Source: Crocinitomicaceae bacterium (lineage in GTDB: Bacteria > Bacteroidota > Bacteroidia > Flavobacteriales_D > Crocinitomicaceae). From it: a stretch of 64,000 bases of DNA. The stretch is from positions 123,829 through 187,828 of the forward strand of contig JAHENC010000005.1 in the NCBI GenBank assembly GCA_024643365.1. The letters are read 5' to 3'. Below the pieces are notes generated by a model that had not been told where the DNA came from, searched no databases, and worked only from the letters and a program-made list of their open reading frames with translations. Position numbers and translations under genes: made by a program. Within the stretch, counting starts at the first letter, position 1, and each line of letters starts with the position of its first letter. This document shows positions 35,764 to 46,329 of the stretch, one piece after another.

Positions 35764-37188
35764 TTAGTCTTTTAGGATTTTTACTGTTTGGATGTGTTTT
35801 CCATCTCGTGTAACGCGCAGTAAATAAACACCGTTTTCAAGCCTAGAAATATCCATTGATTTGGACGGTTGATTTCCAGTTAAAACGATTTTTCCTTGAA
35901 GATCCAAAAGTTGGATTTGATCATCTGAATGAGCTCCGTCTATGTTCAATATGGTAGACGTTGGATTTGGAAAAACACTTAGTCTTTCCTCCGTTAATGG
36001 AGATAATCCACTTAAATTAGCATCGTAGATCACTCGAATCTGAATGGATTTGTGAACAGTTTGCGCTGGAACACCGTTGTCCGTCATGTCCATTTCTATG
36101 GAATATATTCCTGGTTGAACATTCGTTGCGTCAAACGTTAAATTATACTCTGTGAATTCTCCGTTTGGAATGGCAACATACGTCAATGCACTTGGATGTG
36201 AACAGGATAAAGTGGAGCTTGTTAATTGTCCAATTTCAGGTGTACTTACACCGAGGGTAAAGTCAATCGCGTTTAAACTTTTGTGCAGCGTATCACCGGT
36301 GTAGACATCAATTGTATCACAAATTAGGCTACTCATGACAAGCGGCGGAATATTTGTTGCTGAACTGGACAAATTAAAGTAGATTTCTTGATCATCTAGA
36401 AAATCAACACCATCAAAGGTGTTGTACGGACCATCAAAAGACGTTCCAAGTGTATCAAATTGTCCAACTTGAAAATAATCAAGTCCGTTTCCAATGTTCA
36501 CTCCAACTGTTGCGGGAGTTCCGCCAATTCCGTTTACGCCTAACGATGCTGATCCGGTTGTCCATTGCATGTCTCCATAACAAAAGGATACGTTGTTTCC
36601 GGCAGGAACCAAGGTGTCTTGTCCGTCCGAAATAATTAATTGAAAGGTGTTTAATTTGTCTTCCATCATATTCCAATATCCAACGTGATCCCAAACAACA
36701 ACGAGTGAATGAGGATTTAACTTAAACCAAACATTTCCTCCGTTGGTGGAACGTGTATCGACATCAGCCCAAAAAGGAGCAATCATGTTATAGGTAGGAT
36801 CTGGAAAGGGATTGGCTGTAAACGTACTGTAAGGAAGATCAAATGAGATGTTTCCATTATTGTTAATGTACAAACTATCATACGAAGTCCCGTAGAAACT
36901 AAAATTGAAAGGAAGTACAATGACATTGGAAAATTCATCATCGTTTGGGGGCATGGCTAAAGTGAAGGTTGTATCCAAAGGGATTAAACAATCACAAACT
37001 CCTGATTTTGTTGCATTACCTGAATAATGTATCAATGGATTATTGGAGGGAACGAGGTCAATCATACTTTGATTAGTAATCATTCCTTGAGATTTCAAAC
37101 TTTGGTATTCTTTTGAATCAACTTTAATGGACTGACTATTTACAGTAAACGTGAAAAGCCCGATAATTCCTAGTACTAATGATCGCAT
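35764..37188 (-). CDS. Nidogen-domain protein secreted by the type IX system
   Basis: A 474-residue exported protein. After the signal peptide (MRSLVLGIIGLFTFTVNSQ) comes a nidogen-like (NIDO) domain at about 85-245: FNFSFYGTSYDSLYINNNGNISF, then MIAPFWADVDTRS and VVWDHVGYW, the strands that define the fold. An Ig-like stretch follows, and the last 75 residues are a T9SS type A sorting domain (LSVFPNPTSTILNI, then LENGVYLLRV and a basic end). NIDO domains occur in adhesive matrix proteins, so surface attachment is likely. The frame is open to 37227, but the Met at 37188 begins a good signal peptide and I choose it. Confidence 0.85.
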   Translation of the reverse strand: MRSLVLGIIGLFTFTVNSQSIKVDSKEYQSLKSQGMITNQSMIDLVPSNNPLIHYSGNATKSGVCDCLIPLDTTFTLAMPPNDDEFSNVIVLPFNFSFYGTSYDSLYINNNGNISFDLPYSTFTANPFPDPTYNMIAPFWADVDTRSTNGGNVWFKLNPHSLVVVWDHVGYWNMMEDKLNTFQLIISDGQDTLVPAGNNVSFCYGDMQWTTGSASLGVNGIGGTPATVGVNIGNGLDYFQVGQFDTLGTSFDGPYNTFDGVDFLDDQEIYFNLSSSATNIPPLVMSSLICDTIDVYTGDTLHKSLNAIDFTLGVSTPEIGQLTSSTLSCSHPSALTYVAIPNGEFTEYNLTFDATNVQPGIYSIEMDMTDNGVPAQTVHKSIQIRVIYDANLSGLSPLTEERLSVFPNPTSTILNIDGAHSDDQIQLLDLQGKIVLTGNQPSKSMDISRLENGVYLLRVTRDGKHIQTVKILKD

Positions 37189-37294
37189 AGCGGTAAAATA
37201 TGAGTAAATCGTAGTGAAAATTACCAATTTTTTTCAAGAAACGAAAACATTCATTTGATGGCGGTGTTTTCTAGGTTAAATAATCAAATAAACG

Positions 37295-37326
37295 TTTGTT
37301 CAAATACCATAAAAGTGGTAATTTTG
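37295..37326 (+). promoter_or_regulatory. Promoter of the suf operon (TTTG, 20 bases, TAATTTTG)
   Basis: TTTG at 37295-37298 and TAATTTTG at 37319-37326 are separated by 20 bases, the clearest match to the full Bacteroidota promoter consensus in the window. The leader before the sufA ATG at 37374 is about 45 bases. I see no obvious IscR-like operator. Confidence 0.7.
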
Positions 37327-37373
37327 TGGACGATTAACAGTTTATTTATAATTAATCTAAATAAAAACTGATT

Positions 37374-37697
37374 ATGATTACAGTTACAGACAATGCAAAG
37401 AAGCAAGCCTTAAGGTTGATGGAAGATGAGGGTAAAGAAGGTCTTTTTATCCGCGTTGGAGTGCAAGGTGGTGGTTGTTCAGGATTAATGTATCAATTGA
37501 CATTTGACAACCAGGATTTAGAAGGAGATAAATCCTTTGAAGATAACGGAATTAAAGTGGTCGTTGACAAGAAAAGTTACCTGTATTTAATTGGGACAAC
37601 CTTAGACTTTTCCGGTGGATTAAATGGAAAGGGATTTGTGTTTCAAAACCCGAATGCAGATAGAACATGTGGATGTGGAGAGTCTTTCTCTGTTTAA
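37374..37697 (+). CDS. sufA: SufA/IscA-type iron-sulfur cluster carrier
   Basis: An A-type carrier that receives Fe-S clusters from the SufBCD scaffold and passes them to target proteins, in the cytoplasm. The 107-residue protein has the three conserved cysteines: Cys35 in GGGCSGLMY and Cys99 and Cys101 in TCGCGESF. First gene of the suf operon, 9 bases before sufB, which supports the SufA assignment over IscA or ErpA. Confidence 0.92.
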   Translation: MITVTDNAKKQALRLMEDEGKEGLFIRVGVQGGGCSGLMYQLTFDNQDLEGDKSFEDNGIKVVVDKKSYLYLIGTTLDFSGGLNGKGFVFQNPNADRTCGCGESFSV

Positions 37698-37706
37698 GAA
37701 AAAGCT

Positions 37707-39155
37707 ATGGCAGGATATACTGAAAATGAGTTAGCTCAAGATCTCGAAAACCAAGAGTATAAATTTGGATTCGTCACGGATATTGAAGCAGATACTGTTC
37801 CAATTGGATTAAATGAGGACATCATCCGCTTAATTTCTGAAAAGAAAGAAGAGCCGGAATGGTTACTGGAATACCGACTAAAAGCCTTCGCTATCTGGAA
37901 GGAAATGACAGAGCCAGAATGGGCGCATGTTCACTATACAAAACCAGATTTTCAAGCAATTGCGTATTATTCCGCTCCAAAACAAACCAAAAAATACGAG
38001 TCTTGGGATGACGTTGATCCAGAAATGAAAGAAACCATGAAAAAATTGGGGATTTCAATGGAAGAGCAACAACGTCTAACTGGTGTTGCCGTGGATTTTG
38101 TCATGGATTCTGTTTCTGTAGCCACATCGTTCAAAGAAAAACTCGGAGAACTTGGTGTGATTTTCTGTTCTTTTTCAGATGCAGTGCAAAATCACCCTGA
38201 TCTCGTTAAAAAATACATGGGATCAGTTGTTCCAATGACCGATAATTTTTATGCGGCATTGAACGCAGCGGTATTCACTGATGGATCCTTCTGTTACATA
38301 CCAAAAGGTGTTCGTTGTCCAATGGAATTATCGACATACTTCCGTATTAATGCAGGTGGAACTGGTCAATTTGAACGTACCTTGGTTGTCGCGGATGAAG
38401 GATCATACGTTTCTTACCTTGAAGGTTGTACTGCTCCTCAACGTGATGAAAATCAATTGCACGCTGCTGTGGTAGAATTAATTGCCATGGATCATGCGGA
38501 AATTAAATATTCCACCGTTCAAAACTGGTATCCAGGTGATAAAGAAGGGAAAGGTGGGGTTTTTAATTTTGTTACTAAGCGAGGAATGTGTCATTCCCAT
38601 GCAAAAATATCATGGACACAAGTAGAAACAGGATCTGCGGTTACATGGAAATATCCTTCGTGCGTACTCAAAGGAGATTACTCTATTGGAGAATTTTACT
38701 CTGTTGCGGTAACAAATAATTACCAACAAGCAGATACGGGAACCAAAATGATTCATCTCGGTAAAAACACCAAGAGTACGATTATTTCCAAAGGAATTTC
38801 CGCAGGAAAATCACAGAATTCTTACCGTGGACTCGTACAAATCAATAAAGGTGCTCAAAATGCCCGTAATTTTTCGCAATGTGATTCACTATTGATGACT
38901 GACGAATGCGGTGCACATACGTTCCCTTACATTGAATGTAAGAATCCAACGGCGAAAATTGAACATGAAGCAACAACATCTAAAATTGGAGAAGACCAAT
39001 TGTTTTATTGTATGCAACGTGGAATCAGTGAGGAAAAAGCGATCAGCTTGATTGTGAATGGATATTGCAAAGAAGTATTAAACCAACTACCGATGGAATT
39101 TGCCGTGGAAGCACAAAAATTGCTGGCAATTAGTTTAGAGGGTAGTGTAGGTTAA
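37707..39155 (+). CDS. sufB: Fe-S cluster assembly scaffold protein SufB
   Basis: Scaffold subunit on which Fe-S clusters are built in the SufBC2D complex. The 482-residue protein matches SufB throughout: [46 protein letters not shown], and the end block with [20 protein letters not shown], where the Cys and His involved in cluster assembly lie. The beta-helix core covers roughly residues 180-420. Located between sufA and sufC; a 45-base gap with no promoter match separates it from sufC. Confidence 0.97.
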   Translation: MAGYTENELAQDLENQEYKFGFVTDIEADTVPIGLNEDIIRLISEKKEEPEWLLEYRLKAFAIWKEMTEPEWAHVHYTKPDFQAIAYYSAPKQTKKYESWDDVDPEMKETMKKLGISMEEQQRLTGVAVDFVMDSVSVATSFKEKLGELGVIFCSFSDAVQNHPDLVKKYMGSVVPMTDNFYAALNAAVFTDGSFCYIPKGVRCPMELSTYFRINAGGTGQFERTLVVADEGSYVSYLEGCTAPQRDENQLHAAVVELIAMDHAEIKYSTVQNWYPGDKEGKGGVFNFVTKRGMCHSHAKISWTQVETGSAVTWKYPSCVLKGDYSIGEFYSVAVTNNYQQADTGTKMIHLGKNTKSTIISKGISAGKSQNSYRGLVQINKGAQNARNFSQCDSLLMTDECGAHTFPYIECKNPTAKIEHEATTSKIGEDQLFYCMQRGISEEKAISLIVNGYCKEVLNQLPMEFAVEAQKLLAISLEGSVG

Positions 39156-39200
39156 GAAAATAGAATAAAGGAATTAGTTCTGATTAAGAAAAGATAAGAG

Positions 39201-39953
39201 ATGATTAAAATTGAAAATTTACACGCAAGCATCGACGGAAAAGAAATCCTGAAAGGATTAAACTTGGAAGTGAAAGCGGGAGAAGTTCATGCGATAATGG
39301 GTCCGAATGGTGCTGGAAAAAGCACATTAGCTAGTGTCTTAGCTGGACGAGAAGACTATGAAGTAACTGCAGGATCAGTTGATTTCGACGGAACAGATTT
39401 ATTGGAATTATCGACAGAGGATCGTGCGAGAGAAGGGTTATTCTTAGCTTTTCAATATCCCGTTGAAATCCCAGGTGTATCGAATGTAAATTTCCTTCGA
39501 ACTGCTTTGAATGAAATCAGAGCATACAAAGGTGAAGATCAAATTTCAGCGAAGGATTTCATGGCAATGGTTCGTGAAAAATCAGCCATCGTGGAATTGG
39601 ATAGCAAATTAGCTTCCCGAGCAGTGAATGAAGGATTTTCTGGAGGCGAGAAAAAACGAAATGAAATCTTCCAAATGGCGATGTTAGAACCGAAATTAGC
39701 GGTTCTGGATGAAACGGATTCTGGTTTGGATATCGATGCTTTGCGCATTGTGGCAAATGGAGTAAATACATTAAAATCTGACAAAAATGCGACGATTGTG
39801 ATCACGCATTATCAACGATTGTTGGACTACATCGTTCCTGATTTCGTACACGTTTTGTACAACGGACGAATCGTGATGACTGGAACGAAAGATTTGGCAT
39901 TGGAATTAGAGGAAAAGGGATACGACTGGATCAAAGATTCAATTGAAGCGTAA
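39201..39953 (+). CDS. sufC: Fe-S cluster assembly ATPase SufC
   Basis: ABC-type ATPase that drives shape changes of the SufBCD scaffold. The 250-residue protein has Walker A GPNGAGKST at 34-42, the signature FSGGEKKRNEIFQM near 150-163, and Walker B followed by the SufC-specific LDETDSGLDIDAL near 171-184. The length is normal. It lies 9 bases before sufD. Confidence 0.97.
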   Translation: MIKIENLHASIDGKEILKGLNLEVKAGEVHAIMGPNGAGKSTLASVLAGREDYEVTAGSVDFDGTDLLELSTEDRAREGLFLAFQYPVEIPGVSNVNFLRTALNEIRAYKGEDQISAKDFMAMVREKSAIVELDSKLASRAVNEGFSGGEKKRNEIFQMAMLEPKLAVLDETDSGLDIDALRIVANGVNTLKSDKNATIVITHYQRLLDYIVPDFVHVLYNGRIVMTGTKDLALELEEKGYDWIKDSIEA

Positions 39954-39962
39954 GAAAAAGCA

Positions 39963-41204
39963 ATGGAAAACTCGAATAAATTAAGTCAATTTACAAGTCG
40001 ATTTGCCTCTACCGAAATCAGTGCGCTTCTGCCTATGGCAGCTACAGCTCGTGATTTTATGATGAGAAATGACTTTCCTACAACGAGAGTTGAACGATTT
40101 AAATACACGCGCTTGACTAAACTGGCAAATGCTCAGTTTGATTTGAACAATCCACAAACAATTTCTGATTTCCGTAAATATCAGATTTGTTCAGATGCCA
40201 TCGCTATTTTTATCGTTAATGGAAAGGTACACCTTCCGGAATCGACATTGCCAACAGGACTGACAATAGATTATATTCATTCAGCTAAGTCACTTCCAAC
40301 ATCAAGTATAAAGGATGTCTTTGCTGGAATGAATGTATTATATGCGCAATCTGGCGTTTGTATTCATGTAGCTAAGAATGCCATCATTGATTCCGTGATT
40401 GAAATAGTACATGTGTGCACAGGATCCTACGCTGGATTTACCCGTCATCATGTATCTATCGGAGAGCATGCACAAGCGAAGGTAGTTTTGACCTATGCTT
40501 CTGAGGCGACAAATGAATGCTTCTCTCATGTTCATACATCGATTGAAGTAGGAGAGCAAGCACATGTGAATGTGGAGAAGGTTCAACTGGAATCAAGTGA
40601 AATGTATTCCTTTTCGGATGAAGAAATTTGGCAAGATGCAGACTCTGTATTCCAAATTAACACATTGACTTTGGATGGAAATTTAGTGCGTAATGATTTG
40701 CATATTCAAGTTCAAGGAGAGCATGCAGAAACGCATTTGAATGGTATGTACATGTTGAACGGACAACAACACCTTGCTAATTACTCAACAGTTGATCACC
40801 AAGTAGCGAATTGTGAAAGCCACGAGCTCTATAAAGGCATCATGGATGACAAATCAATGTCGGTGTTCAATGGGAAAGTATTTGTCCGCAAAGACGCTCA
40901 AAAAACAAATGCATATCAATCCAATGCCAATGTTTTGATAAGTGATGATTCAAGTGTGAATTCAAAACCAGAATTAGAGATTTATGCGGATGATGTAAAA
41001 TGTTCACACGGTTCTACAACGGGACAGTTGGACGACGACGCAATTTTCTATTTGCGAGCGAGAGGATTATCGGAAAAAAGCGCCAAGCAATTAATGTTGA
41101 CTGCATTCATGTCAGATGTCTTGGATAAAATAAGCATTCCTGAAGTGAAAGCAAAAGTTTTTAAAACGATCAATGAACGCTTTAATTGGGAATTAGAACT
41201 ATAG
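39963..41204 (+). CDS. sufD: Fe-S cluster assembly protein SufD
   Basis: Partner of SufB in the scaffold complex; needed for iron acquisition. The 413-residue protein shares the SufB-type beta-helix core and ends with the shared YLRARGLSEKSAKQLMLTAF block; KCSHGSTTGQLDDDAIFY upstream carries the conserved His. The N-terminal helical part (1-100) is divergent, as usual for SufD. Last gene of the operon before a strong terminator; sufS and sufE, which often follow in related genomes, are absent here. Confidence 0.94.
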   Translation: MENSNKLSQFTSRFASTEISALLPMAATARDFMMRNDFPTTRVERFKYTRLTKLANAQFDLNNPQTISDFRKYQICSDAIAIFIVNGKVHLPESTLPTGLTIDYIHSAKSLPTSSIKDVFAGMNVLYAQSGVCIHVAKNAIIDSVIEIVHVCTGSYAGFTRHHVSIGEHAQAKVVLTYASEATNECFSHVHTSIEVGEQAHVNVEKVQLESSEMYSFSDEEIWQDADSVFQINTLTLDGNLVRNDLHIQVQGEHAETHLNGMYMLNGQQHLANYSTVDHQVANCESHELYKGIMDDKSMSVFNGKVFVRKDAQKTNAYQSNANVLISDDSSVNSKPELEIYADDVKCSHGSTTGQLDDDAIFYLRARGLSEKSAKQLMLTAFMSDVLDKISIPEVKAKVFKTINERFNWELEL

Positions 41205-41230
41205 TTCAACTGAAAATATGAAACAAAGAA

Positions 41231-41258
41231 AAAGCCCTGACGTTGCTGTCAGGGCTTT
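41231..41258. terminator. Bidirectional hairpin terminator between sufD and atpG
   Basis: Arms AAAGCCCTGAC (41231-41241) and GTCAGGGCTTT (41248-41258) pair over 11 bases around a GTTGCT loop, followed by a T run on the plus strand and preceded by an A-rich run that gives T's on the minus strand. It ends both the suf and atp operons. Confidence 0.92.
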
Positions 41259-41278
41259 TTTATTTCTAAAAGTGAAGC

Positions 41279-42151
41279 TTATCCGTTCAATGCTTCCGCA
41301 CCACCAACGATCTCTAAGATTTCGTTAGTAATCGCAGCTTGACGCGCTTTGTTATAGCTTAATTTAAGGCTTTTTTGAAGTTCATTCGCATTATCTGTTG
41401 CTTTGTGCATAGCAGTCATACGAGCGCCGTGTTCTGCTGCAAATGAATCGCGAATGGCTTTGTACAATTGAATTTTTAACGATTTAGGGATTAAATCCTC
41501 TACAATTTCAATTTTAGATGGCTCGAATATATAATCACCTGTACTTTCACCTTCGGTTACTGTTGGAACGATTGGTAAGAACTGTTCTGTTTCTACAGAT
41601 TGCGTTGCAGCGTTAATGAAACGGTTGTACACCAGAACAATTTTATCAAATGATTTGTTATTGAACTGCTGAATGATTTCTTCCGCTAATTGAGCAACAA
41701 CTTCAAAACGTAGGTCTGCGTAAACATCTTCCATGTTTTCGATACGTTCGTTCGCGTAGTTGTATTCAGTACGTTTGTAAACGTCTCTGATTTTTTTGCC
41801 AATACTTAAAACGTGAACATTTGCGTCCTTATAGTCTTCGTGAATAAGTACTCCAGCGCGTTTAATGATGTTATTATTGAATCCACCACACAAACCACGG
41901 TTTGATGTAATTCCAACAACTAACACATTTTTTACTTCGCGTTGCTCTGAATAGGCATTCTCAGAAAGATCAAGTGTTGAACTTAAGTTTTCTAAGATTT
42001 CTTTCAGTTTACCAGCGTATGGACGCATTTGCGTAACCGCATCTTGTGCGCGTTTCAACTTAGCTGCAGAAACCATCTTCATTGCTGAAGTGATCTGCAT
42101 CGTTGAACCTACAGAGGTAATTCGGTTACGTATTTCTTTTAAATTAGCCAT
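41279..42151 (-). CDS. atpG: ATP synthase gamma subunit
   Basis: Central stalk of F1, which rotates inside the alpha/beta ring. The 290-residue protein has the conserved N-terminal helix [30 protein letters not shown] and the C-terminal helix with [35 protein letters not shown] (here NANELQKSL). The middle holds [13 protein letters not shown]. Last gene of the atp operon; the beta and epsilon genes (atpD, atpC), which follow gamma in many bacteria, are not present. Confidence 0.96.
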   Translation of the reverse strand: [290 protein letters not shown]

Positions 42152-42188
42152 TCTTGATGTTTATCTTCAATCAAATGATGGTGAACAA

Positions 42189-43763
42189 TTAGAATTTCTC
42201 AGCGACTTCTTTCGCAACTTTCGTTAAAACAGCTTCGATTTCATCTGTGTATTTTCCAGCTTTCAATGCAACTAATGTGTCAGCATGTTTTGCTTCTAAT
42301 ACAGTCAAATAATCTTTCTCGAAGTTTTTCACTTGGTTGATCGGAACATTTTGGATAAGTCCTTTAGTTCCAACATAGATGATCGCAATTTGTTTTTCAA
42401 CCGGGTATGGGTCTCCTTCTTTTTGTTTCAAGATTTCCACGTTACGAGCTCCTTTGTCCAATACATTTTTAGTTGCCGTATCCAAATCAGAACCAAATTT
42501 CGCAAACGCTTCTAACTCACGGTATTGTGCTTGGTCTAATTTCAAAGTACCAGCAACTTTTTTCATGGATTTAATCTGAGCAGATCCTCCTACACGAGAA
42601 ACGGAGATACCTACGTTGATCGCTGGACGAATACCAGAGTTAAATAAGTCACCTTCCAAGAAGATTTGTCCATCCGTAATGGAAATTACGTTTGTTGGAA
42701 TGTATGCCGAAACGTCACCTGCTTGTGTTTCAATGATCGGAAGTGCCGTTAATGAACCACCACCTTTTACTTTATCTTTCAATGAAGCCGGAAGGTCGTT
42801 CATTTGTTTCGCGATATTATCATCAGAGATCACTTTCGCTGCACGCTCTAATAAACGGGAGTGAAGGTAGAATACATCACCTGGGTATGCCTCGCGTCCT
42901 GGTGGACGACGTAACAACAACGATACCTCACGGTAAGCAACCGCTTGTTTAGATAAATCATCATAAACAATCAATGCTGGTTTACCTAAATCTCTAAAGT
43001 ATTCTCCTACAGCTGCTCCAGTCATTGGTGCGTAAAACTGCATTGGAGCTGGATCAGATGCATTGGAAGCTACAACAGTAGTATAAGCCATTGCACCAGC
43101 ATCCTCTAATTTTTTAACGATACCAGCAACTGTTGAACCTTTTTGTCCAATAGCTACATAAATACAGTAAACAGGTTCACCACGATCGTAAAACTCACGT
43201 TGGTTAATGATAGTATCAATTGCAACGGTTGTTTTACCTGTTTGACGGTCACCAATGATTAACTCACGTTGTCCACGTCCGATTGGAATCATCGCATCCA
43301 CCGCTTTGATACCTGTTTGAAGAGGCTCAGTTACTGGTTGACGGAAGATAACTCCGGGTGCTTTACGTTCAATTGGCATTTCGAATAACTCACCAGCGAT
43401 TGGTCCTTTACCATCGATAGGTTGTCCTAATGTATCAATTACACGTCCAACTACGCCATCACCAACTTTAACAGAGGCGATTTTACCTAATCGGCGAACA
43501 GTATCACCTTCTTTTACACTTGAAGATCGTCCTAAAAGTACAGCTCCTACATTGTCTTCTTCCAAGTTCAATGCAATTCCTTGCATTCCACCTGCGAATT
43601 CAATCAATTCACCATATTGAACACCATTCATCCCGTAGATACGAGCAATACCATCTCCTACTTGAAGAACGGTACCTATTTCTTGTAATTCTGCTTCAGA
43701 GCGAAATCCAGAAAGTTGTTCTCTTAAAATTGCGGAAACTTCTGCTGGTTTGATATCTGCCAT
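42189..43763 (-). CDS. atpA: ATP synthase alpha subunit
   Basis: Non-catalytic nucleotide-binding subunit of F1. The 524-residue protein has Walker A GDRQTGKT at 171-178, the [15 protein letters not shown] block, and the [27 protein letters not shown] segment, all typical. It lies between the delta and gamma genes in the usual order, with a 37-base gap before atpG. Confidence 0.98.
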   Translation of the reverse strand: MADIKPAEVSAILREQLSGFRSEAELQEIGTVLQVGDGIARIYGMNGVQYGELIEFAGGMQGIALNLEEDNVGAVLLGRSSSVKEGDTVRRLGKIASVKVGDGVVGRVIDTLGQPIDGKGPIAGELFEMPIERKAPGVIFRQPVTEPLQTGIKAVDAMIPIGRGQRELIIGDRQTGKTTVAIDTIINQREFYDRGEPVYCIYVAIGQKGSTVAGIVKKLEDAGAMAYTTVVASNASDPAPMQFYAPMTGAAVGEYFRDLGKPALIVYDDLSKQAVAYREVSLLLRRPPGREAYPGDVFYLHSRLLERAAKVISDDNIAKQMNDLPASLKDKVKGGGSLTALPIIETQAGDVSAYIPTNVISITDGQIFLEGDLFNSGIRPAINVGISVSRVGGSAQIKSMKKVAGTLKLDQAQYRELEAFAKFGSDLDTATKNVLDKGARNVEILKQKEGDPYPVEKQIAIIYVGTKGLIQNVPINQVKNFEKDYLTVLEAKHADTLVALKAGKYTDEIEAVLTKVAKEVAEKF

Positions 43764-43790
43764 GTTTACTTTATTTAATGTGTCGTTTGA

Positions 43791-44324
43791 CTATTTTACT
43801 AATTCTTGTTTTAATCGATTCAACTGATTTGAAACGGAAGCATCAATTTGGTGATCACCCATGCGGACAATAAATCCACCTATTAATGACTCATCTATTT
43901 CTTCAGTGATTTCTAAGGCACCTTTGATCGACGCACTTATTTTTGATGTGATTTGATTCTTTGTTTGAGAATCTAGGGTTTTTGCACTGATAATCGTAAC
44001 TTGAACAATACCTCTATGCTCTTTTAATTGAGTTAAAAAAGCACTGGCGATTTCAGTGATAATATCCTCTCTTCGGTTGGTTGCAACCATTTCTAAAAAT
44101 GAAATGGATAATGCATCAAAATTTCCAAAGATCGATTTGATCACTTCTAGTTTTTTATCCACCTTAATTAAAGGAGAATTTAAAAACACTTGGAAATCAT
44201 GCGCCTCGTTTGCAACTGTAATAATTTGCTGCATGTCTTTTTCGACAACCTCGATTTTTTGTTGATCTAAGGCTAACTCTAATAATGCTTTCGCGTAACG
44301 TCCTGCTGCTTTCGTTGATTTCAT
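43791..44324 (-). CDS. atpH: ATP synthase delta subunit
   Basis: Connects the top of F1 to the peripheral stalk. The 177-residue protein has the N-terminal helical domain (AGRYAKALLELALDQQK) and the C-terminal part with the conserved LIGGFIVRMGDHQIDASVSNQL near 148-169. The start is four bases after the atpF stop. Size and position in the operon are normal. Confidence 0.94.
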   Translation of the reverse strand: MKSTKAAGRYAKALLELALDQQKIEVVEKDMQQIITVANEAHDFQVFLNSPLIKVDKKLEVIKSIFGNFDALSISFLEMVATNRREDIITEIASAFLTQLKEHRGIVQVTIISAKTLDSQTKNQITSKISASIKGALEITEEIDESLIGGFIVRMGDHQIDASVSNQLNRLKQELVK

Positions 44325-44328
44325 TTGA

Positions 44329-44823
44329 TTAGTTCATTTGAATATCACCAGCAAGTTTTTCTGCTAATGCTTTTTGTTTTTCATCCGATGCCAATTCGCC
44401 ACGAACAACTTTCTCAGCAATTTCAACTGCCAATGTTGCCACGTGCGTTTTTATTTCAGCAATTGCTGCTGCTTTTTCGCTGTTAATGTTCAAACGAGCT
44501 GCTTCAACAATTTTTTGTGATTCTACTTTAGATTTCGTTTTCGCATCTTCAATCATCGTATTCGCTGCTTCTTTCGCTTCTTTTAAAATATTGTCACGTT
44601 CTGCACGTGCTTCTTTCAAGATTTGATCATTTTCAGCTTTTAATGCTTTCATTTCAGCTTGTGTTTTCACAGCTAATTCTAATGCTTCAGAAATTTTTTG
44701 TTCACGTGCATTTACTGCATTTAAAATAGGCTTCCAAGCAAATTTTGCTAGTAAGAACAAGAGAAGGCAAAAAACAATTCCTGTCCAGAACAATAAACCT
44801 AAGTCGGGTAATATTAAATCCAT
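44329..44823 (-). CDS. atpF: ATP synthase b subunit
   Basis: Peripheral stalk subunit anchored in the inner membrane. The 164-residue protein has one N-terminal membrane helix (about 7-27, LLFWTGIVFCLLLFLLAKFAW) followed by a long charged coiled coil rich in Ala, Glu and Lys. A 67-base gap containing a hairpin separates it from atpE. Confidence 0.95.
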   Translation of the reverse strand: MDLILPDLGLLFWTGIVFCLLLFLLAKFAWKPILNAVNAREQKISEALELAVKTQAEMKALKAENDQILKEARAERDNILKEAKEAANTMIEDAKTKSKVESQKIVEAARLNINSEKAAAIAEIKTHVATLAVEIAEKVVRGELASDEKQKALAEKLAGDIQMN

Positions 44824-44852
44824 TTTCTTTTAATTAATGTGTTAAATATAAA

Positions 44853-44881
44853 GGTAGTTGAAACCAACCGTTCCAACTACC
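44853..44881 (-). other. Stem-loop between atpE and atpF
   Basis: GGTAGTTG and CAACTACC form an 8-bp perfect stem with a 13-base loop in the 67-base atpE-atpF gap. No T run follows directly, so full termination is unlikely. It may stop 3' decay or reduce downstream expression, which would suit the need for many copies of subunit c. Confidence 0.5.
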
Positions 44882-44890
44882 CTTAAAGAT

Positions 44891-45130
<240 letters not shown>

Positions 45131-45137
45131 TTACTAA

Positions 45138-46247
45138 TTAATGATGCGCTTCCTCTACCGCAGCTCCAATAAACAATGCTGAAAGCATCGCAAAAAGGAA
45201 TCCTTGTAAAAACGCAACTAAAACTTCCAAAATCGAAATAAACAAAGCCATCGGCACAGACAATCCTGCCCAAGCCATGTTTTTATTTACGAAAATGATG
45301 GAAATCAATGCTAAAACAATAATGTGTCCTGCAGTAATGTTCGCGAATAAACGAATCATTAGGGCAAATGGTTTTGTGAAAATACTGATGATTTCAATGG
45401 GCATCATGAAGAATTTCATAGGAACTGAAACACCTGGCATCCAGAAAATATGTCCCCAATAGTTTTTGTTACCTGAAAACAAGGTGACAATTAGGGTGCA
45501 AACAGCTAAAAATAAAGTGACAGTAATGTTTCCTGTTAGGTTCGCTCCACCAGGTAAGAAAGGAATTAATCCCAACATGTTATTAAACCAAATAAAGAAG
45601 AAAATGGTTAACAAGTAAGGAACGTATTTCTCGTACTTGTGTTCATCAATATTCGCCTTTGCGATGTCATCACGTACCATTACAATGATTGGCTCGAAGA
45701 ATTTTGCTAACCCTTTTGGAGCTACAGCACCATTTTTACGATAGAATTTAGCAACACTGAACATGACGATTAAGACTAAAAAAGCACCCATTAAAAGAGA
45801 CATCACATTTTTAGTAATCGAAAAGTCTAATGGTTGACTATTATGAGGGTGTTCACCTTCGAAATGTAATTCACCTTGAGCGTTTAATTTGTAAATTTCT
45901 TCATGGTACATTGCATATCCTGCTGCAGGACCAACCCCTTTAACATAATGTAAACTTGTACCTTGTTCATTACTTTTTACTTCAACTGCCTCACCGTGGT
46001 AAAAATGATTTGAACTAAACGTTTTCAATCCATTATCCAATAAAATAATTGGTAAGTAGATGCTTGTTCCTCCATGCTCAGGTCCAAAAAGGTGCCATTC
46101 ATGTGCATCCTTGATATGGTGCATAATCATTTCACTTACATTGAATTCTTTCTCTTCATTTGCGAATGAAAAACCGGAAACCCCAACGAAGGCTAGTAAA
46201 ATTGCGACTTTTCGCATCAAAAATGAAAGTTTGCTGAATTGTTGCAT
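45138..46247 (-). CDS. atpB: ATP synthase a subunit with exported N-terminal extension
   Basis: Proton channel subunit of Fo. The core (about residues 130-369) has five to six membrane helices and the essential Arg in LMIRLFANITAGH. At 369 residues it is about 100 longer than the E. coli protein because of an N-terminal signal-like segment (about 11-30) and a hydrophilic domain of about 100 residues rich in His and Glu; such an extension is usual in Bacteroidota. The start may be the ATG at 46247 or the Met ten residues further in, which begins the signal-like segment directly. First gene of the operon. Confidence 0.93.
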   Translation of the reverse strand: MQQFSKLSFLMRKVAILLAFVGVSGFSFANEEKEFNVSEMIMHHIKDAHEWHLFGPEHGGTSIYLPIILLDNGLKTFSSNHFYHGEAVEVKSNEQGTSLHYVKGVGPAAGYAMYHEEIYKLNAQGELHFEGEHPHNSQPLDFSITKNVMSLLMGAFLVLIVMFSVAKFYRKNGAVAPKGLAKFFEPIIVMVRDDIAKANIDEHKYEKYVPYLLTIFFFIWFNNMLGLIPFLPGGANLTGNITVTLFLAVCTLIVTLFSGNKNYWGHIFWMPGVSVPMKFFMMPIEIISIFTKPFALMIRLFANITAGHIIVLALISIIFVNKNMAWAGLSVPMALFISILEVLVAFLQGFLFAMLSALFIGAAVEEAHH

Positions 46248-46281
46248 TAGCGAATCTTTAAGCGAGTTTTAAATTTTTTTG

Positions 46282-46311
46282 CAAAGTTAGGCAAACTTTC
46301 TAAAGAAACAA
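46282..46311 (-). promoter_or_regulatory. Promoter of the atp operon (TTG, 19 bases, TAACTTTG)
   Basis: On the minus strand TTG (46309-46311) is followed after 19 bases by TAACTTTG (46282-46289). The leader to the atpB ATG is about 34 bases. Confidence 0.65.
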
Positions 46312-46329
46312 CCTAAATTTTTGAACAAA

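Noticed and set aside
41231..41258. Inverted repeat as a regulator binding site
   Set aside because: The T runs and the position between convergent operons fit a bidirectional terminator better.
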